Positions 7,212-15,537 are shown, numbered from the stretch's first letter. The stretch is 41,541 nt of DNA from Parasporobacterium sp. (GCA_017510065.1 JAFWOB010000216.1:1-41541), one strand, 5' to 3'. Notes: generated by a model not told the origin, from the letters alone. Translations and numbers: made by a program.

Positions 7212-8927
7212 TTATGGCATTGCGATCTCCTGCCAGCCTTCCGGCTTGAACGGATAACGTTCGATCGGGATCCGCTCGGTAAAGATGTGCGGCTTTCCGT
7301 CTTCGCTCTTGTTATCCACGAGCACCCATTTCAGCCAGTGCTTGTCATCCCGCTCCGGATAATCCAGACGGCTGAAGCAGCCACGGCTCTCCGTTCTGGT
7401 CTTGAAGACCATGAACATCATTTCCAACATATCGATCATGGTGCGCAGTTCGATCGCTTTGGCCAGATAATGGCCGTTGACCTTCGGCAGATGGATCAGA
7501 TCTTTATATTTACTGCGGACATCCTGCAGCTCTTCGATCAGTTCGGTCATCGTCGCGTCCGTCTTATTGAAGCTGTATTCCGGCTTCTTGATCAGGCGGG
7601 AAATGTAACGGATAACATGATCCGGACGGAATTCGCCTTTGTATTCAGCAGCTTCATAGATCCTCCTGCGGAATTTTTCCACCTGTGCCTCATCGATCTC
7701 GCCCAGTTCCGACTCATCGATCCGTTTCGCAATTGCTCTGGCTGTCATAAGTCCTGTCTTTGCTGCAACACCCAGTCCATCGCCGTGCACCCAGCTGCCG
7801 TGTGCGGAGCCGGCAGTCGTCATCTGGCCGATACCCCAAAGGTGCGGTACGGTGGTCTTGCCTTCCACATCGATCCGCAGAGAACGGATGCTGACACGGT
7901 AAGACACGGAAACTTCCGGTTTCGGATTGCTCAGGTCGATATTCTGGAAACCGCGGATAAACTCATCCAGTTCCAACCGTTGTTTCATCTCAATACCATG
8001 GAAGAAACCGTCGGCACCTTCATTGGCCTTCGGAAGCTGTGTGAAATCTGCCACCAGCGGGCCATTGCCCATTTCCAGTTCTTTTGCCATTCCGCGGATC
8101 AGAGTCACTTCCAGTTCTTCCAGAGATTGACAGTTATATTTGCGGAAAATGTTTTCGCCTTTGCTGTTGCTTACGACCCAGTGCACGCCGTAAAGGAAGT
8201 TTCCGGTGTTGCGGTAGCACAGGTCCCACTCTGTCAGATGCTCCACGTTCCGGAGCTGGGCTCCCGCTTCATAAGCGGCTGCATATCCGGTAGCCGGGGC
8301 CACGAACATATCTCTGCAGGAGGGATTGAACTCGTTCATCGCCAGGACGACTTCTTTGGCACGGATCACAATAAATTCGGTGGTATCCAGGTTAAAACCG
8401 ACTGCGCCGACCACTTTGCCATCCTTTGTCAGAAGGTCTGTAAAATACGTCCGCTCCAGGATCTGTGCGCCTCCTGCCATGACGTTTTTGCAGAACGGAG
8501 TCATGAAGTCCACGTCGATCTGTACCGCTGAGATCTTCTTTCCTTCGAATTCATGGTGATGATGCAGGGTTCCGTCCGGATTGTGAGAGAATTTACCGCC
8601 CATTCGCTCCAGTTCCTGGATATAGGTATACTGTTCTTTCTGGTATTCCAGAAGATAGTCCTGATCGTTCAGATAGGTACCATATGGATTATGCTCCACC
8701 TGCTCCTTACACATGGCGTAGATCTCATCCCCGGCTTCCGGAGACATGATGCACATGCCATGGCCGGCCTTTGTGGTCTGTCCTGTATATCCGAAATATC
8801 CCTTTTCCAGGATCGTGATCTTTACATCCGGTTTCAGCGAATGAAGTTTCTGAGCCAGCACTGCGCCGGCCAGTCCGCCGCCTACGACCAGGACATCCGT
8901 TGTATATGTGATTCTGTTATTTTCCAT
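7212..8927 (-). CDS. FAD-dependent reductase, fumarate reductase/AprA-like flavoprotein
   Basis: The 571-aa protein opens with a dinucleotide-binding motif (VLVVGGGLAGAVLA, about 12-25) and ILEKGYFG, then the TGQTTKAGHG segment typical of FAD contact regions in the SdhA/FrdA/AprA superfamily. The second FAD motif is near PHLWGIGQMTTAGSAHG, and the C-terminal helical domain is of the SdhA/FrdA type. There is no Tat or Sec signal, so it should be cytoplasmic. It is 18 bp downstream of a two-cluster ferredoxin gene, the same pairing as AprA with AprB, and in one operon with a [FeFe]-hydrogenase. Inference: electrons from H2 or ferredoxin pass through the small Fe-S subunit to FAD and reduce an unsaturated organic acceptor, or the reverse. 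No sulfate-activation gene is present, so a true APS reductase is unlikely. SD GGAGG lies eight bases upstream. Confidence 0.8.
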   Translation of the reverse strand: MENNRITYTTDVLVVGGGLAGAVLAQKLHSLKPDVKITILEKGYFGYTGQTTKAGHGMCIMSPEAGDEIYAMCKEQVEHNPYGTYLNDQDYLLEYQKEQYTYIQELERMGGKFSHNPDGTLHHHHEFEGKKISAVQIDVDFMTPFCKNVMAGGAQILERTYFTDLLTKDGKVVGAVGFNLDTTEFIVIRAKEVVLAMNEFNPSCRDMFVAPATGYAAAYEAGAQLRNVEHLTEWDLCYRNTGNFLYGVHWVVSNSKGENIFRKYNCQSLEELEVTLIRGMAKELEMGNGPLVADFTQLPKANEGADGFFHGIEMKQRLELDEFIRGFQNIDLSNPKPEVSVSYRVSIRSLRIDVEGKTTVPHLWGIGQMTTAGSAHGSWVHGDGLGVAAKTGLMTARAIAKRIDESELGEIDEAQVEKFRRRIYEAAEYKGEFRPDHVIRYISRLIKKPEYSFNKTDATMTELIEELQDVRSKYKDLIHLPKVNGHYLAKAIELRTMIDMLEMMFMVFKTRTESRGCFSRLDYPERDDKHWLKWVLVDNKSEDGKPHIFTERIPIERYPFKPEGWQEIAMP

Positions 8928-8945
8928 ATTCTTCGCCTCCCTTTC

Positions 8946-9221
8946 CTAGTCGTTCATTCCTAGCGGATCATACAGCTGATCATAAAATGCCAGTTTTGCT
9001 TCTTCTACTTTGATGGCTCCTGCAGGGCAGAAATACATGCACTGATAGCAGGAAACACACTCTTCCGGATAAGCTGCTGTGGAAAGCTTTTTGACAGGAT
9101 CCCATTCATATACATCGTAGCAGCAGGTTCTGATACATTTCATGCAGCCCATACACAGATCCGGATCAACAGTTACATTATTCATACGACGGGGATCGTC
9201 CTGTAAATCTGTAATTCTCAT
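8946..9221 (-). CDS. 2[4Fe-4S] ferredoxin-type subunit
   Basis: This 91-aa protein has two complete [4Fe-4S] motifs, C23-x2-C26-x2-C29-x3-C33 and C55-x2-C58-x2-C61-x3-C65 (followed by Pro). The 21-residue spacing between the clusters and the acidic C-terminal tail resemble AprB-like or reductase-associated subunits more than clostridial 55-aa ferredoxins. It starts 3 bp after the hydrogenase stop and lies 18 bp before the flavoprotein, so it is the natural electron bridge between the two. Confidence 0.9.
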   Translation of the reverse strand: MRITDLQDDPRRMNNVTVDPDLCMGCMKCIRTCCYDVYEWDPVKKLSTAAYPEECVSCYQCMYFCPAGAIKVEEAKLAFYDQLYDPLGMND

Positions 9222-9224
9222 TTC

Positions 9225-10970
9225 CTACTCTCCTTTCGCCTGATATTTTGTATGCAGGTATGCGTGTGCCTTTTCACTTCCGGGTTTTCCGAGGAAGGTA
9301 TCATACAGTTCGATGATTTCCGGGTTCTCATGAGACTTACGCAGGCTGTCATGCTGATCGAGATGATAAAGGGTCATGGCGCGCTCTGCGCGGATATCAT
9401 TGATCATCCGGACCTTGGCCTTCTGCTGCGGCTGTCCTCCGCCGTTTACGCAGCCGCCCGGGCATGCCATAAATTCCACGAAATCGTACTGTGCTTCACC
9501 GGTACGGATCTTTTCGAGCAGGGCCTTTGCATTTTCCAGCCCACTGACAGCCGCGACCCGAAGCTCCAGACCGCCCACTTTATAAGTGGCTTCCTTGACA
9601 CCGGCCACGCCGCGGACCTCAGCAAAATCAAGAGCATTCTGAGGTTCACCATTCAGCCAGTCATTGGCAGTCCTTAACGCTGCTTCCATCACGCCGCCGG
9701 TTGCGCCGAAGATCGTACCAGCACCGGATCCGATCCCCAAAGGTGCATCGAATTCTTCTTCATCCAGACCCGGGAAGGAAATCCCTTCCATCTGGATCAT
9801 GCGGGCAACTTCCCTGCTTGTGAGGGAATAATCCACATCCGGAACGCCTGCCGCGTTCTGATAGTCTCTTCCCAGCTCTCTCTTCTTGGCCGTACACGGC
9901 ATGGTGCTGACCACCACGATCTTCTCTGCCGGTATCCCTTCTTTTTCTGCCAGAAAGGTCTTCACCATAGCACCGAACATCTGCTGCGGAGACTTGCAGC
10001 TCGACAGATGGTCGATCATATCTCCATAATATGTTTCGCAGTAATTGATCCAGCCGGGGCAGCAGGAAGTAAACATTGGAAGTTTTCCTCCGTTCTGGAT
10101 CCTTTCCACCAGCTCGTTCGCTTCTTCCATAATGGTAAGGTCCGCGGAAAAAACGGTATCAAATACACGGTCGAATCCGATCTTCCGGAGAGCTGCTGCC
10201 AGCTTGCCTTTCGTGCCGGAGCCGATGGGATAACCAAATGCTTCGGAAATGCTGGCGCGGACTGACGGCGCTGCCTGGATCACAACATATTTTTCCGGAT
10301 CCCTGACTGCCTCCAGGACTGCTGCCACATCATCTCTTTCATAAAGAGCGCCTACCGGGCAGACTGTAATGCACTGGCCGCATCCTACACATCCGCTTTC
10401 GATCAGGGTTTCGCCTTTGGAAGGAACGATCTTTGCAGTAAGGCCTTCTCCTTCCATCTTAATGGCGCCGATTCCCTGGATTTTCTCGCAGGCTGCCACG
10501 CAGCGTCCGCAGCGGATACATTTGTTGTCGTCACGTACGATAATGCCGTCCGCTCTCACCGGAACCGCATCAAATGCTTCCGTCACGGGATTTTTCGTAG
10601 TGCGCAGGGAATACTGTACATCCTGCAGCTCACAATTGCCGGTGCGGTTGCAGTTCCGGCAGTCACGGTCGTGATGCTTCAGGATATCCTGCAGGATCTC
10701 CTTTTGTCTTCTCCTCACTTCTTCGGACTTTGTCAGTACCACCATAAATGGCTCTACAACTGTATCAACTGCATTGACGATCCCTTTTCCGGGAACCTCC
10801 ACAATGCAAAGTCCGCTGTCTTCCTTCTCCTGCACGCCCTTCAGGTAATGCAGGGATAAAATATCGGTATCAAATTGTGTTCTCGCATACTGATCTTCAT
10901 ATGCTGCTTCAAAGATCGTAGCTCCGTCATGCGTGGTGACGGGATTTCCATTGATCGTAATCTGAAACAT
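9225..10970 (-). CDS. hydA: [FeFe]-hydrogenase catalytic subunit with degenerate N-terminal [2Fe-2S] domain
   Basis: This 581-aa protein has the three H-cluster motifs TSCCPGW (C303 proton relay, C304 ligand), MPCTAKKRE (C359) and MACPGGCVNGGGQP (C503, C507). Upstream lie two [4Fe-4S] motifs (C151-x2-C154-x2-C157-x3-C161 and C194-x2-C197-x2-C200-x3-C204) and the His-Cys cluster region HHDRDCRNCNRTGNC (about 99-113). The C-terminal small-subunit-like segment (540-581) is present. In the N-terminal ferredoxin-like domain the four [2Fe-2S] ligands of related enzymes align with H41, S52, C55 and V68, so that cluster is probably absent. No NuoE/NuoF-type diaphorase subunit follows; a ferredoxin and flavoprotein do. 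Start ATG has GGGAGG four bases upstream. Role: reversible H2 formation or oxidation linked to the downstream redox subunits. Maturases HydEFG are outside the window. Confidence 0.95.
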   Translation of the reverse strand: MFQITINGNPVTTHDGATIFEAAYEDQYARTQFDTDILSLHYLKGVQEKEDSGLCIVEVPGKGIVNAVDTVVEPFMVVLTKSEEVRRRQKEILQDILKHHDRDCRNCNRTGNCELQDVQYSLRTTKNPVTEAFDAVPVRADGIIVRDDNKCIRCGRCVAACEKIQGIGAIKMEGEGLTAKIVPSKGETLIESGCVGCGQCITVCPVGALYERDDVAAVLEAVRDPEKYVVIQAAPSVRASISEAFGYPIGSGTKGKLAAALRKIGFDRVFDTVFSADLTIMEEANELVERIQNGGKLPMFTSCCPGWINYCETYYGDMIDHLSSCKSPQQMFGAMVKTFLAEKEGIPAEKIVVVSTMPCTAKKRELGRDYQNAAGVPDVDYSLTSREVARMIQMEGISFPGLDEEEFDAPLGIGSGAGTIFGATGGVMEAALRTANDWLNGEPQNALDFAEVRGVAGVKEATYKVGGLELRVAAVSGLENAKALLEKIRTGEAQYDFVEFMACPGGCVNGGGQPQQKAKVRMINDIRAERAMTLYHLDQHDSLRKSHENPEIIELYDTFLGKPGSEKAHAYLHTKYQAKGE

Positions 10971-11029
10971 ACTACCTCCCTCTCATCTTTTATCCGTGTA
11001 TCCTGCTTATGTTTTTTTGCTATATGGGA

Positions 11030-11035
11030 ATTATA
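11030..11035 (-). promoter_or_regulatory. Candidate -10 element of the hydrogenase operon
   Basis: A perfect TATAAT reads on the minus strand, about 60 bp upstream of the hydrogenase ATG, with no good -35 at 17 bp. The palindrome at 11088-11109 lies about 66 bp upstream (centre to centre), consistent with an activator-dependent promoter. Confidence 0.4.
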
Positions 11036-11087
11036 CAGAAGAACAGATTGTCCTTTATTAGACATAAACGTGGAAACTTATCCACAT

Positions 11088-11109
11088 GATTGTGCAGCGA
11101 TGCACAATC
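11088..11109. promoter_or_regulatory. Palindromic operator candidate (site 2)
   Basis: Arms GATTGTGCA and TGCACAATC surround GCGA. This is the palindrome of 2697-2720 with its asymmetric centre read from the other strand. It lies upstream of the minus-strand hydrogenase operon and about 110 bp upstream of the plus-strand PepSY gene. Confidence 0.6.
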
Positions 11110-11127
11110 CCTTTTTTCTTTGATCTG

Positions 11128-11161
11128 TGTGACATTTCTGTGACAAGTTGTGTTTTATAAT
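11128..11161 (+). promoter_or_regulatory. Candidate promoter of the PepSY gene with 11-bp-spaced direct repeats
   Basis: TGTGACA occurs at 11128-11134 and 11139-11145, exactly 11 bp apart, the usual spacing of OmpR/PhoB-type response-regulator half sites. TATAAT lies at 11156-11161, 10 bp after the second copy, and no good -35 is present, so the repeats occupy the -35 region. Confidence 0.45.
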
Positions 11162-11221
11162 GTGGACAGAAAGAGAAAAACACTTTAAAATGAAAATACA
11201 ACTTGAATGGAGGACAGAACA

Positions 11222-12145
11222 ATGAAGAAAAGATATACACTTCCCGTAACCGGAGCAATCTTAACCATGGCACTGATGGCCACCACCTTTGGAACAGCAT
11301 TTGCAGGAACGGCTCCCGAGCCGGCAGCTCCCGCCATCGCGATCGCAGAAGCAAAGATCTCTCAGGCAGAAGCCATCGAGAAAGCACTGGCTGACGCAGC
11401 ACTTACCAAAGAAGCTGTCACATTCAGCAAACAGACCAACGAATTCAGCGACGGCCGCAACCTGTACGAGATCGATTTCATCATCCCCGGAGAAGTCAAG
11501 TATGATTACAAAGTAGACGCTTTGACCGGAGATCTCCTGGAGAGGGAGACAGATCCCTGGGAAGCAGATGACAATGCAGATTATCAGGGGCTCCTGAACG
11601 CCGGACAGGACCTGTTCCTGAATCCGGAGGCGCTGACACCGGAGTTTATCAAAGGAGCTGCGGACGCCGCGCTGAACGCAGTCCAGAAAGCAGAAGCAGA
11701 CGGCCGCTTCTACAAAGCAGGTTTAAACTATGAAGATGGACAGATCGTTTACGAGATCGGCTTCCTGCTCCCGGGAAAAATCAAATTCGATTTCGATATC
11801 GACCCGAAGACCGGGATGATCATCGACACGGATCAGGATCTCTGGGATGCAGAAGATGATGCGGAATACAAAGGGCTTCTCACCCCGCAGGCAGCAGACG
11901 CCGCACCCGCCCCGCAGGCAGCCGGAGAGGTAACCACCGATCAGGCTATGGCGATCGCTTTACAGGACGCGGGCTTTGCACAGGGGGATGTCAATTTCGT
12001 GAAGACCGAAAGAGAGTTCAGTGATGATTACGGTGTAGAGAAATACGACATCGACTTCTTCGGGCCGGATGGACTGAAATATGAATACGACATCAGAGTA
12101 GCAGACGGCGTGATCCTGGATAAGGATGCAGAAGTTGACGACTGA
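11222..12145 (+). CDS. Secreted PepSY-repeat protein
   Basis: The 307-aa product begins with a Sec signal peptide (MKKRYTLP, a hydrophobic core, and likely cleavage after AFA near residue 29). Three PepSY-like repeats follow: each has a helix beginning ISQAEAIEKAL or VTTDQAMAIAL, then a sheet containing YEIDF/YEIGF and a turn such as DALTGDLLE or DPKTGMIID. The sequence is very acidic. ATG 11222 is preferred over 11207 because TGGAGGA lies seven bases before it. PepSY domains are found in extracellular proteins and are often thought to modulate proteases or sense cell-envelope conditions. It is a single gene with its own terminator; the TGTGACA repeats upstream suggest two-component control. 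Confidence 0.8.
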   Translation: MKKRYTLPVTGAILTMALMATTFGTAFAGTAPEPAAPAIAIAEAKISQAEAIEKALADAALTKEAVTFSKQTNEFSDGRNLYEIDFIIPGEVKYDYKVDALTGDLLERETDPWEADDNADYQGLLNAGQDLFLNPEALTPEFIKGAADAALNAVQKAEADGRFYKAGLNYEDGQIVYEIGFLLPGKIKFDFDIDPKTGMIIDTDQDLWDAEDDAEYKGLLTPQAADAAPAPQAAGEVTTDQAMAIALQDAGFAQGDVNFVKTEREFSDDYGVEKYDIDFFGPDGLKYEYDIRVADGVILDKDAEVDD

Positions 12146-12163
12146 TCTTAAATAGAATAAATC

Positions 12164-12196
12164 AAAAAGGGGTGGATCCTTCCACCCCTCTTTTTT
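12164..12196. terminator. Rho-independent terminator shared by convergent genes
   Basis: The stem AGGGGTGGA / TCCACCCCT with a TCCT loop is followed by a T7 tract on the plus strand and preceded by AAAAA, giving T5 on the minus strand. It lies between the 3' ends of the PepSY and GH32 genes. Confidence 0.9.
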
Positions 12197-12203
12197 TGCT
12201 TCT

Positions 12204-13655
12204 CTATATGAGCAGATCATATTTTTCAAGATCCAGCAGAAGACTCCCTTCACACGCAAAGCTGACAGAAGACGAACTCTCCGGCGTATAGATCACAAAG
12301 GAGGCTGCCTGCTCACCTTCATTTATAAAAATCTCCATACTGTAACGATCCATTACGATACGAAGATCCAACATACCTTTCCGGTTCCTGACCGGAAACT
12401 CCCGGACATTGTCAAGATCACAGGGATAGCCGCTGTTCGTCCGGTCTATACGCAGCGTGCTGTTTCCGGGTTCATAACGGATCGAAGTATCGTATTGGCC
12501 TGACATGGCGACCTTCATGCAAAACCATTTGTATGGATCACCGTCATCCACCGGCCGTATCCGCACCGTCATGTCAAGGCATCGGCCGTCAATACCGGGC
12601 AGGATCATCTGCCTTTTCAGCAGAACATTTTGATATTGGATCTTTTTGCCCCGGTAGTTCTCGAGTTCCCGGACCGGCTGCTGTATCAGCCTGCCGCCTC
12701 TGATGGTCAGTTCCCTCGGGACCGTCATCTGTCCGAAAAAGCGAAGTCCCTCCGGCACATAGGCAGACGTTTTCCAGTTTTGCATCCAGGCGATCATGAT
12801 CCTTCGCCCGTCCGGCGTTTCCAGCGTCTGCGGCGCATAAAAATCCGTGCCCTGATCAATGACATCCATTCTCTCCCGGTCCAGACAGTGGTTCTCCGGA
12901 TCATAGGTTCCGATCAGGCAGACCGCCGCATTCATTTCCTGGAGGCTGGCAAGAAGAACATCCTTTCCGGAAAGATGAAAATAATTCGGACATTCCCACA
13001 TGTCTCCGTGTCCGCCGCAGGATGCCGCCAGAACTCCCCGGTACTTCCAGTGCAGGGCATCTTCGCTGTCATAAAGAAGCACCGTCCCGTTGTCCTTAGC
13101 TCCTCGGTTTCCGATGACAGCATGATACCCGTTCTCGTCTTTCCGGATCCCGGGATCCCGGAAGTTTTCCGGGTCTCCTCCTTCCGGCAGCTGGGTTTGC
13201 TCTATGACCGGATTGCCTTTATATTTTTCATAGTTGATCCCATCTCCGATGGCTGCACACTGCGTCTGAAGGATGATCGTCTTCCCATCTGCACCTTGCT
13301 TCCTGCAGACTCCGGTATACAAAAGCAGATGCCGTCCGTCTTCCAGTTCTACCGCACTTCCGGAAAAACATCCGTCCCTGTCGTATTCCCGGTCAGGTGC
13401 CAGGGCCGCAGGCAGACGCTCCCACCTGATAAAATCCCTGGTTTTGACATGTCCCCAATGCATCGGCCCCCATTTTGTTTCATATGGGTAATATTGGAAA
13501 AACAGATGGTATTCTCCTTGATAAACAGAGAATCCATTGGGATCATTGATCCATCCGATCCCGCCGGTCACGTGAAACCGCGGCAGTTCACAGGCGCTTA
13601 CATGCGACAAATGCTCCTGTTCATATTTTCTGGCTTTTTCTAAAAAATCCTGCAT
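12204..13655 (-). CDS. GH32 beta-fructofuranosidase / sucrose-6-phosphate hydrolase
   Basis: This 483-aa protein has all GH32 landmarks: WINDPNG (nucleophile D38), FRDPG (D167, transition-state stabiliser) and ECPN (E221, acid/base), then a C-terminal beta-sandwich from about 330 with the IFINEGE motif. There is no signal peptide, so it acts in the cytoplasm on sucrose or sucrose-6-phosphate or short fructans. The ATG directly abuts the TAG of the patatin-like gene upstream, with AGAGGA six bases before it inside that gene, so the two are translationally coupled. No PTS, ScrR or fructokinase is adjacent, so the transport form of the sugar cannot be told. Confidence 0.9.
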   Translation of the reverse strand: MQDFLEKARKYEQEHLSHVSACELPRFHVTGGIGWINDPNGFSVYQGEYHLFFQYYPYETKWGPMHWGHVKTRDFIRWERLPAALAPDREYDRDGCFSGSAVELEDGRHLLLYTGVCRKQGADGKTIILQTQCAAIGDGINYEKYKGNPVIEQTQLPEGGDPENFRDPGIRKDENGYHAVIGNRGAKDNGTVLLYDSEDALHWKYRGVLAASCGGHGDMWECPNYFHLSGKDVLLASLQEMNAAVCLIGTYDPENHCLDRERMDVIDQGTDFYAPQTLETPDGRRIMIAWMQNWKTSAYVPEGLRFFGQMTVPRELTIRGGRLIQQPVRELENYRGKKIQYQNVLLKRQMILPGIDGRCLDMTVRIRPVDDGDPYKWFCMKVAMSGQYDTSIRYEPGNSTLRIDRTNSGYPCDLDNVREFPVRNRKGMLDLRIVMDRYSMEIFINEGEQAASFVIYTPESSSSVSFACEGSLLLDLEKYDLLI

Positions 13656-14498
13656 CTAGATTCCTCTGGAAAGAAATTCCCGTACCCGTTTTCCGTTTTC
13701 ATAACCTTCCTGATACAGAAGTTCGATCTTTTTCTTATCCTTATCCAATGGATGAAGCTGATTGTATTCCGGGAACAGGATCAATGCTCTTCCCTGCTCT
13801 TCCAGTTTCAGACAGCGCGCAAGCGCTTTGTTGTAAAGCTCCGCTCCTTCTGCCAGTTTTGCCGAGATCGTAGGATATTTCCTGAGCTTTTGTGCCCGTT
13901 TTTCAAAGGAACGGCTGCTTCGCATATGTGTTTTGGGAAGAGTCAGGATCACGATAAGCCTGTCGCAGCCATCCTTAAGAGCTCTCTCCACTGGGAGAGG
14001 ATCCGACACATAGCCGTCAAAATAGGTTCTTCCGTTATAAGGATACGGTTTGCACGCCTCCGGATCACAGCTTGATGCACAGACTGCGCGGTAGTCATCC
14101 TGCCTCATAACGGTCTTATCAAAATACACCGGCTCTGCCGTTTCGGAATCGGTGGCTACGATCTTAAAGACCGTTGGCGACCTCATCATTGCATCATAGT
14201 CCAGCGGGCTTTTCCCATCGTGATTGCTGAGAGTCCCGTAAATATAATCCAGGTCGATAAAAGAGCCGCCTGTCTTCAGCCAGGCCAGCAGGCCGATGGA
14301 GTGAGAGGAAAAATTATAGTTCGTATAAAACTCCAGATTCCGTCCCCGCTGCCCCGCAATATAAGAAGCGCAATTTGCCGCGCCGGCGGAAACGCCGATG
14401 CAGTAGTCTAAGATTATATCGTTGTCCAGCAGGCTGTCGAATACGCCGTCCGCAAAGACCGCTCTGTTTGCTCCGCCTACATCTATGATCCCGATCAT
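13656..14498 (-). CDS. Patatin-like phospholipase (RssA/YjjU-like)
   Basis: This 280-aa protein carries the patatin catalytic layout: an oxyanion loop DVGGANR (6-12), the nucleophile elbow GVSAG with S37, and the dyad Asp in FDGYVSD (D161). It has no signal peptide. ATG 14498 (preceded by AAAGG) begins exactly at the conserved first strand; the longer frame to 14591 adds a low-complexity tail with no family match. Its stop abuts the ATG of the GH32 gene, an odd functional pairing. Likely role: intracellular acyl hydrolase on phospholipid or lysophospholipid. Confidence 0.85.
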   Translation of the reverse strand: MIGIIDVGGANRAVFADGVFDSLLDNDIILDYCIGVSAGAANCASYIAGQRGRNLEFYTNYNFSSHSIGLLAWLKTGGSFIDLDYIYGTLSNHDGKSPLDYDAMMRSPTVFKIVATDSETAEPVYFDKTVMRQDDYRAVCASSCDPEACKPYPYNGRTYFDGYVSDPLPVERALKDGCDRLIVILTLPKTHMRSSRSFEKRAQKLRKYPTISAKLAEGAELYNKALARCLKLEEQGRALILFPEYNQLHPLDKDKKKIELLYQEGYENGKRVREFLSRGI

Positions 14499-14651
14499 TT
14501 TAATTCGCCTTTCACTGTTTTGGACGATGTTACATAGATGGCTCCGTCCTGTCAAGAAAAACCCGGGTTCAGGACCGGCTGCCGCTTGCATTTTGCGCCA
14601 TCTGTATTATTCTTTTCTTTAGAAAAATGTTTTTGATCGGGAGACTTGGAA

Positions 14652-15188
14652 ATGATCTACACGAATCATTATGAATCACCATTGGGGAACATTCTGCTTG
14701 CAGGTGATGAAGAAGGGCTAACCGGACTGTGGTTCAGTGAGGGCAGCAGATACAGCGGGCTCGGGCTGAAAAAAGACGCCGTTCCCCGCGAAACGGATTA
14801 TTTTGAGCAGACGAAGAACTGGCTGGATATTTATTTTACCGGCCGTGATCCCGGGTTCCTGCCGCGGATCCATCTGGTCGGCTCGGACTTCCGCAATCGT
14901 GTCGGGGAGATCATGTGTGAGATCCCCTTCGGAAAAACGGTCACCTATGGATGGATCGCCGATCAGATCGCGAAGGAACGCGGGCTTGCGAGGATGTCTG
15001 CGCAGGCAGTGGGCGGCGCAGTCGGCCACAATCCAATCTGCATCATCGTGCCCTGCCACCGGGTGGTCGGGACAAACGGGAGCCTGACTGGATATGGCGG
15101 CGGGATCCTGCGGAAAAAGGCCCTTCTGGAACTGGAGGGCGTCGACCTGCGCCGGTTTACGGTCCCAACGAAAGGGACTGCGCTTTAA
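14652..15188 (+). CDS. ogt: Methylated-DNA--[protein]-cysteine S-methyltransferase
   Basis: This 178-aa protein has the active-site motif IIVPCHRVVG (acceptor C135), the upstream DNA-binding helix-turn-helix (about 91-125, with IPFGKTVTYG) and the GYGGG loop near the C-terminus. It repairs O6-methylguanine and O4-methylthymine by transferring the alkyl group to its own Cys in a single-turnover reaction. Length fits the Ogt family, and there is no Ada regulatory domain. I chose ATG 14652 (GGGAG eight bases upstream) over TTG 14646, which is too close to the SD. Its 3' end runs into repeat array 1. Confidence 0.92.
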   Translation: MIYTNHYESPLGNILLAGDEEGLTGLWFSEGSRYSGLGLKKDAVPRETDYFEQTKNWLDIYFTGRDPGFLPRIHLVGSDFRNRVGEIMCEIPFGKTVTYGWIADQIAKERGLARMSAQAVGGAVGHNPICIIVPCHRVVGTNGSLTGYGGGILRKKALLELEGVDLRRFTVPTKGTAL

Positions 15189-15198
15189 CGTCCGGTGT

Positions 15199-15496
15199 TA
15201 TCTGCCAGGATGTTCTTAAAATAACCTTTCTTGAAAATCGAGAACACCCGGTGTTCTTTATTTCAGATATTTAGAAATAAAAGAATACAAAGTGTTCTTT
15301 ATTTTGGCAATTCTGATATTTGAGAACTGCCCATGTATTCTTAAATACCGAAAAATGCCCAGATAAGAATATTTTATATTCTTTTATAAAGCAAATCTAA
15401 AAATAAAGAATACACGGCCTGTTCTTTAAAAATGAAAAATGGCGAATAAAGAACATTTCGTATTCTCAAAAAAAGAAAAATCCTGATTTGAGAACA
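15199..15496. repeat. 41-bp-period palindromic array, copy 1
   Basis: Left arms (RAGAAYA) start at 15240, 15281, 15322, 15365, 15406, 15449 and 15490, giving steps of 41, 41, 43, 41, 43 and 41 bp. Each of the first six is followed after 5 or 7 bp by a right arm TRTTCTY; an unpaired right arm at 15211 opens the array and an unpaired left arm closes it. Right arms pair with the next left arm across 22-nt A-rich loops, and the pairing is kept where bases change (TTCTT/AAGAA, TTCTC/GAGAA). It fills the gap between the convergent ogt and MATE genes. I see no coding potential and do not recognise the family. Confidence 0.85.
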
Positions 15497-15537
15497 GTCT
15501 CCCCACCAAATCAAGACTCCATAACCGGTAACCGCTT

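Noticed and set aside
7212-9221. Dissimilatory APS reductase (AprAB)
   Set aside because: The flavoprotein plus two-cluster ferredoxin pairing fits, but there is no Sat, Qmo or Dsr gene and the neighbours are a hydrogenase and an organic-anion-type carrier, so an organic substrate is more likely.
15199-15496. CRISPR array
   Set aside because: The regular 41-bp period suggested repeats and spacers, but the repeats are 7-bp arms with changing sequence, the 22-nt loops are A-rich and related in composition, and no cas gene is near. The same holds for 26037-26363.
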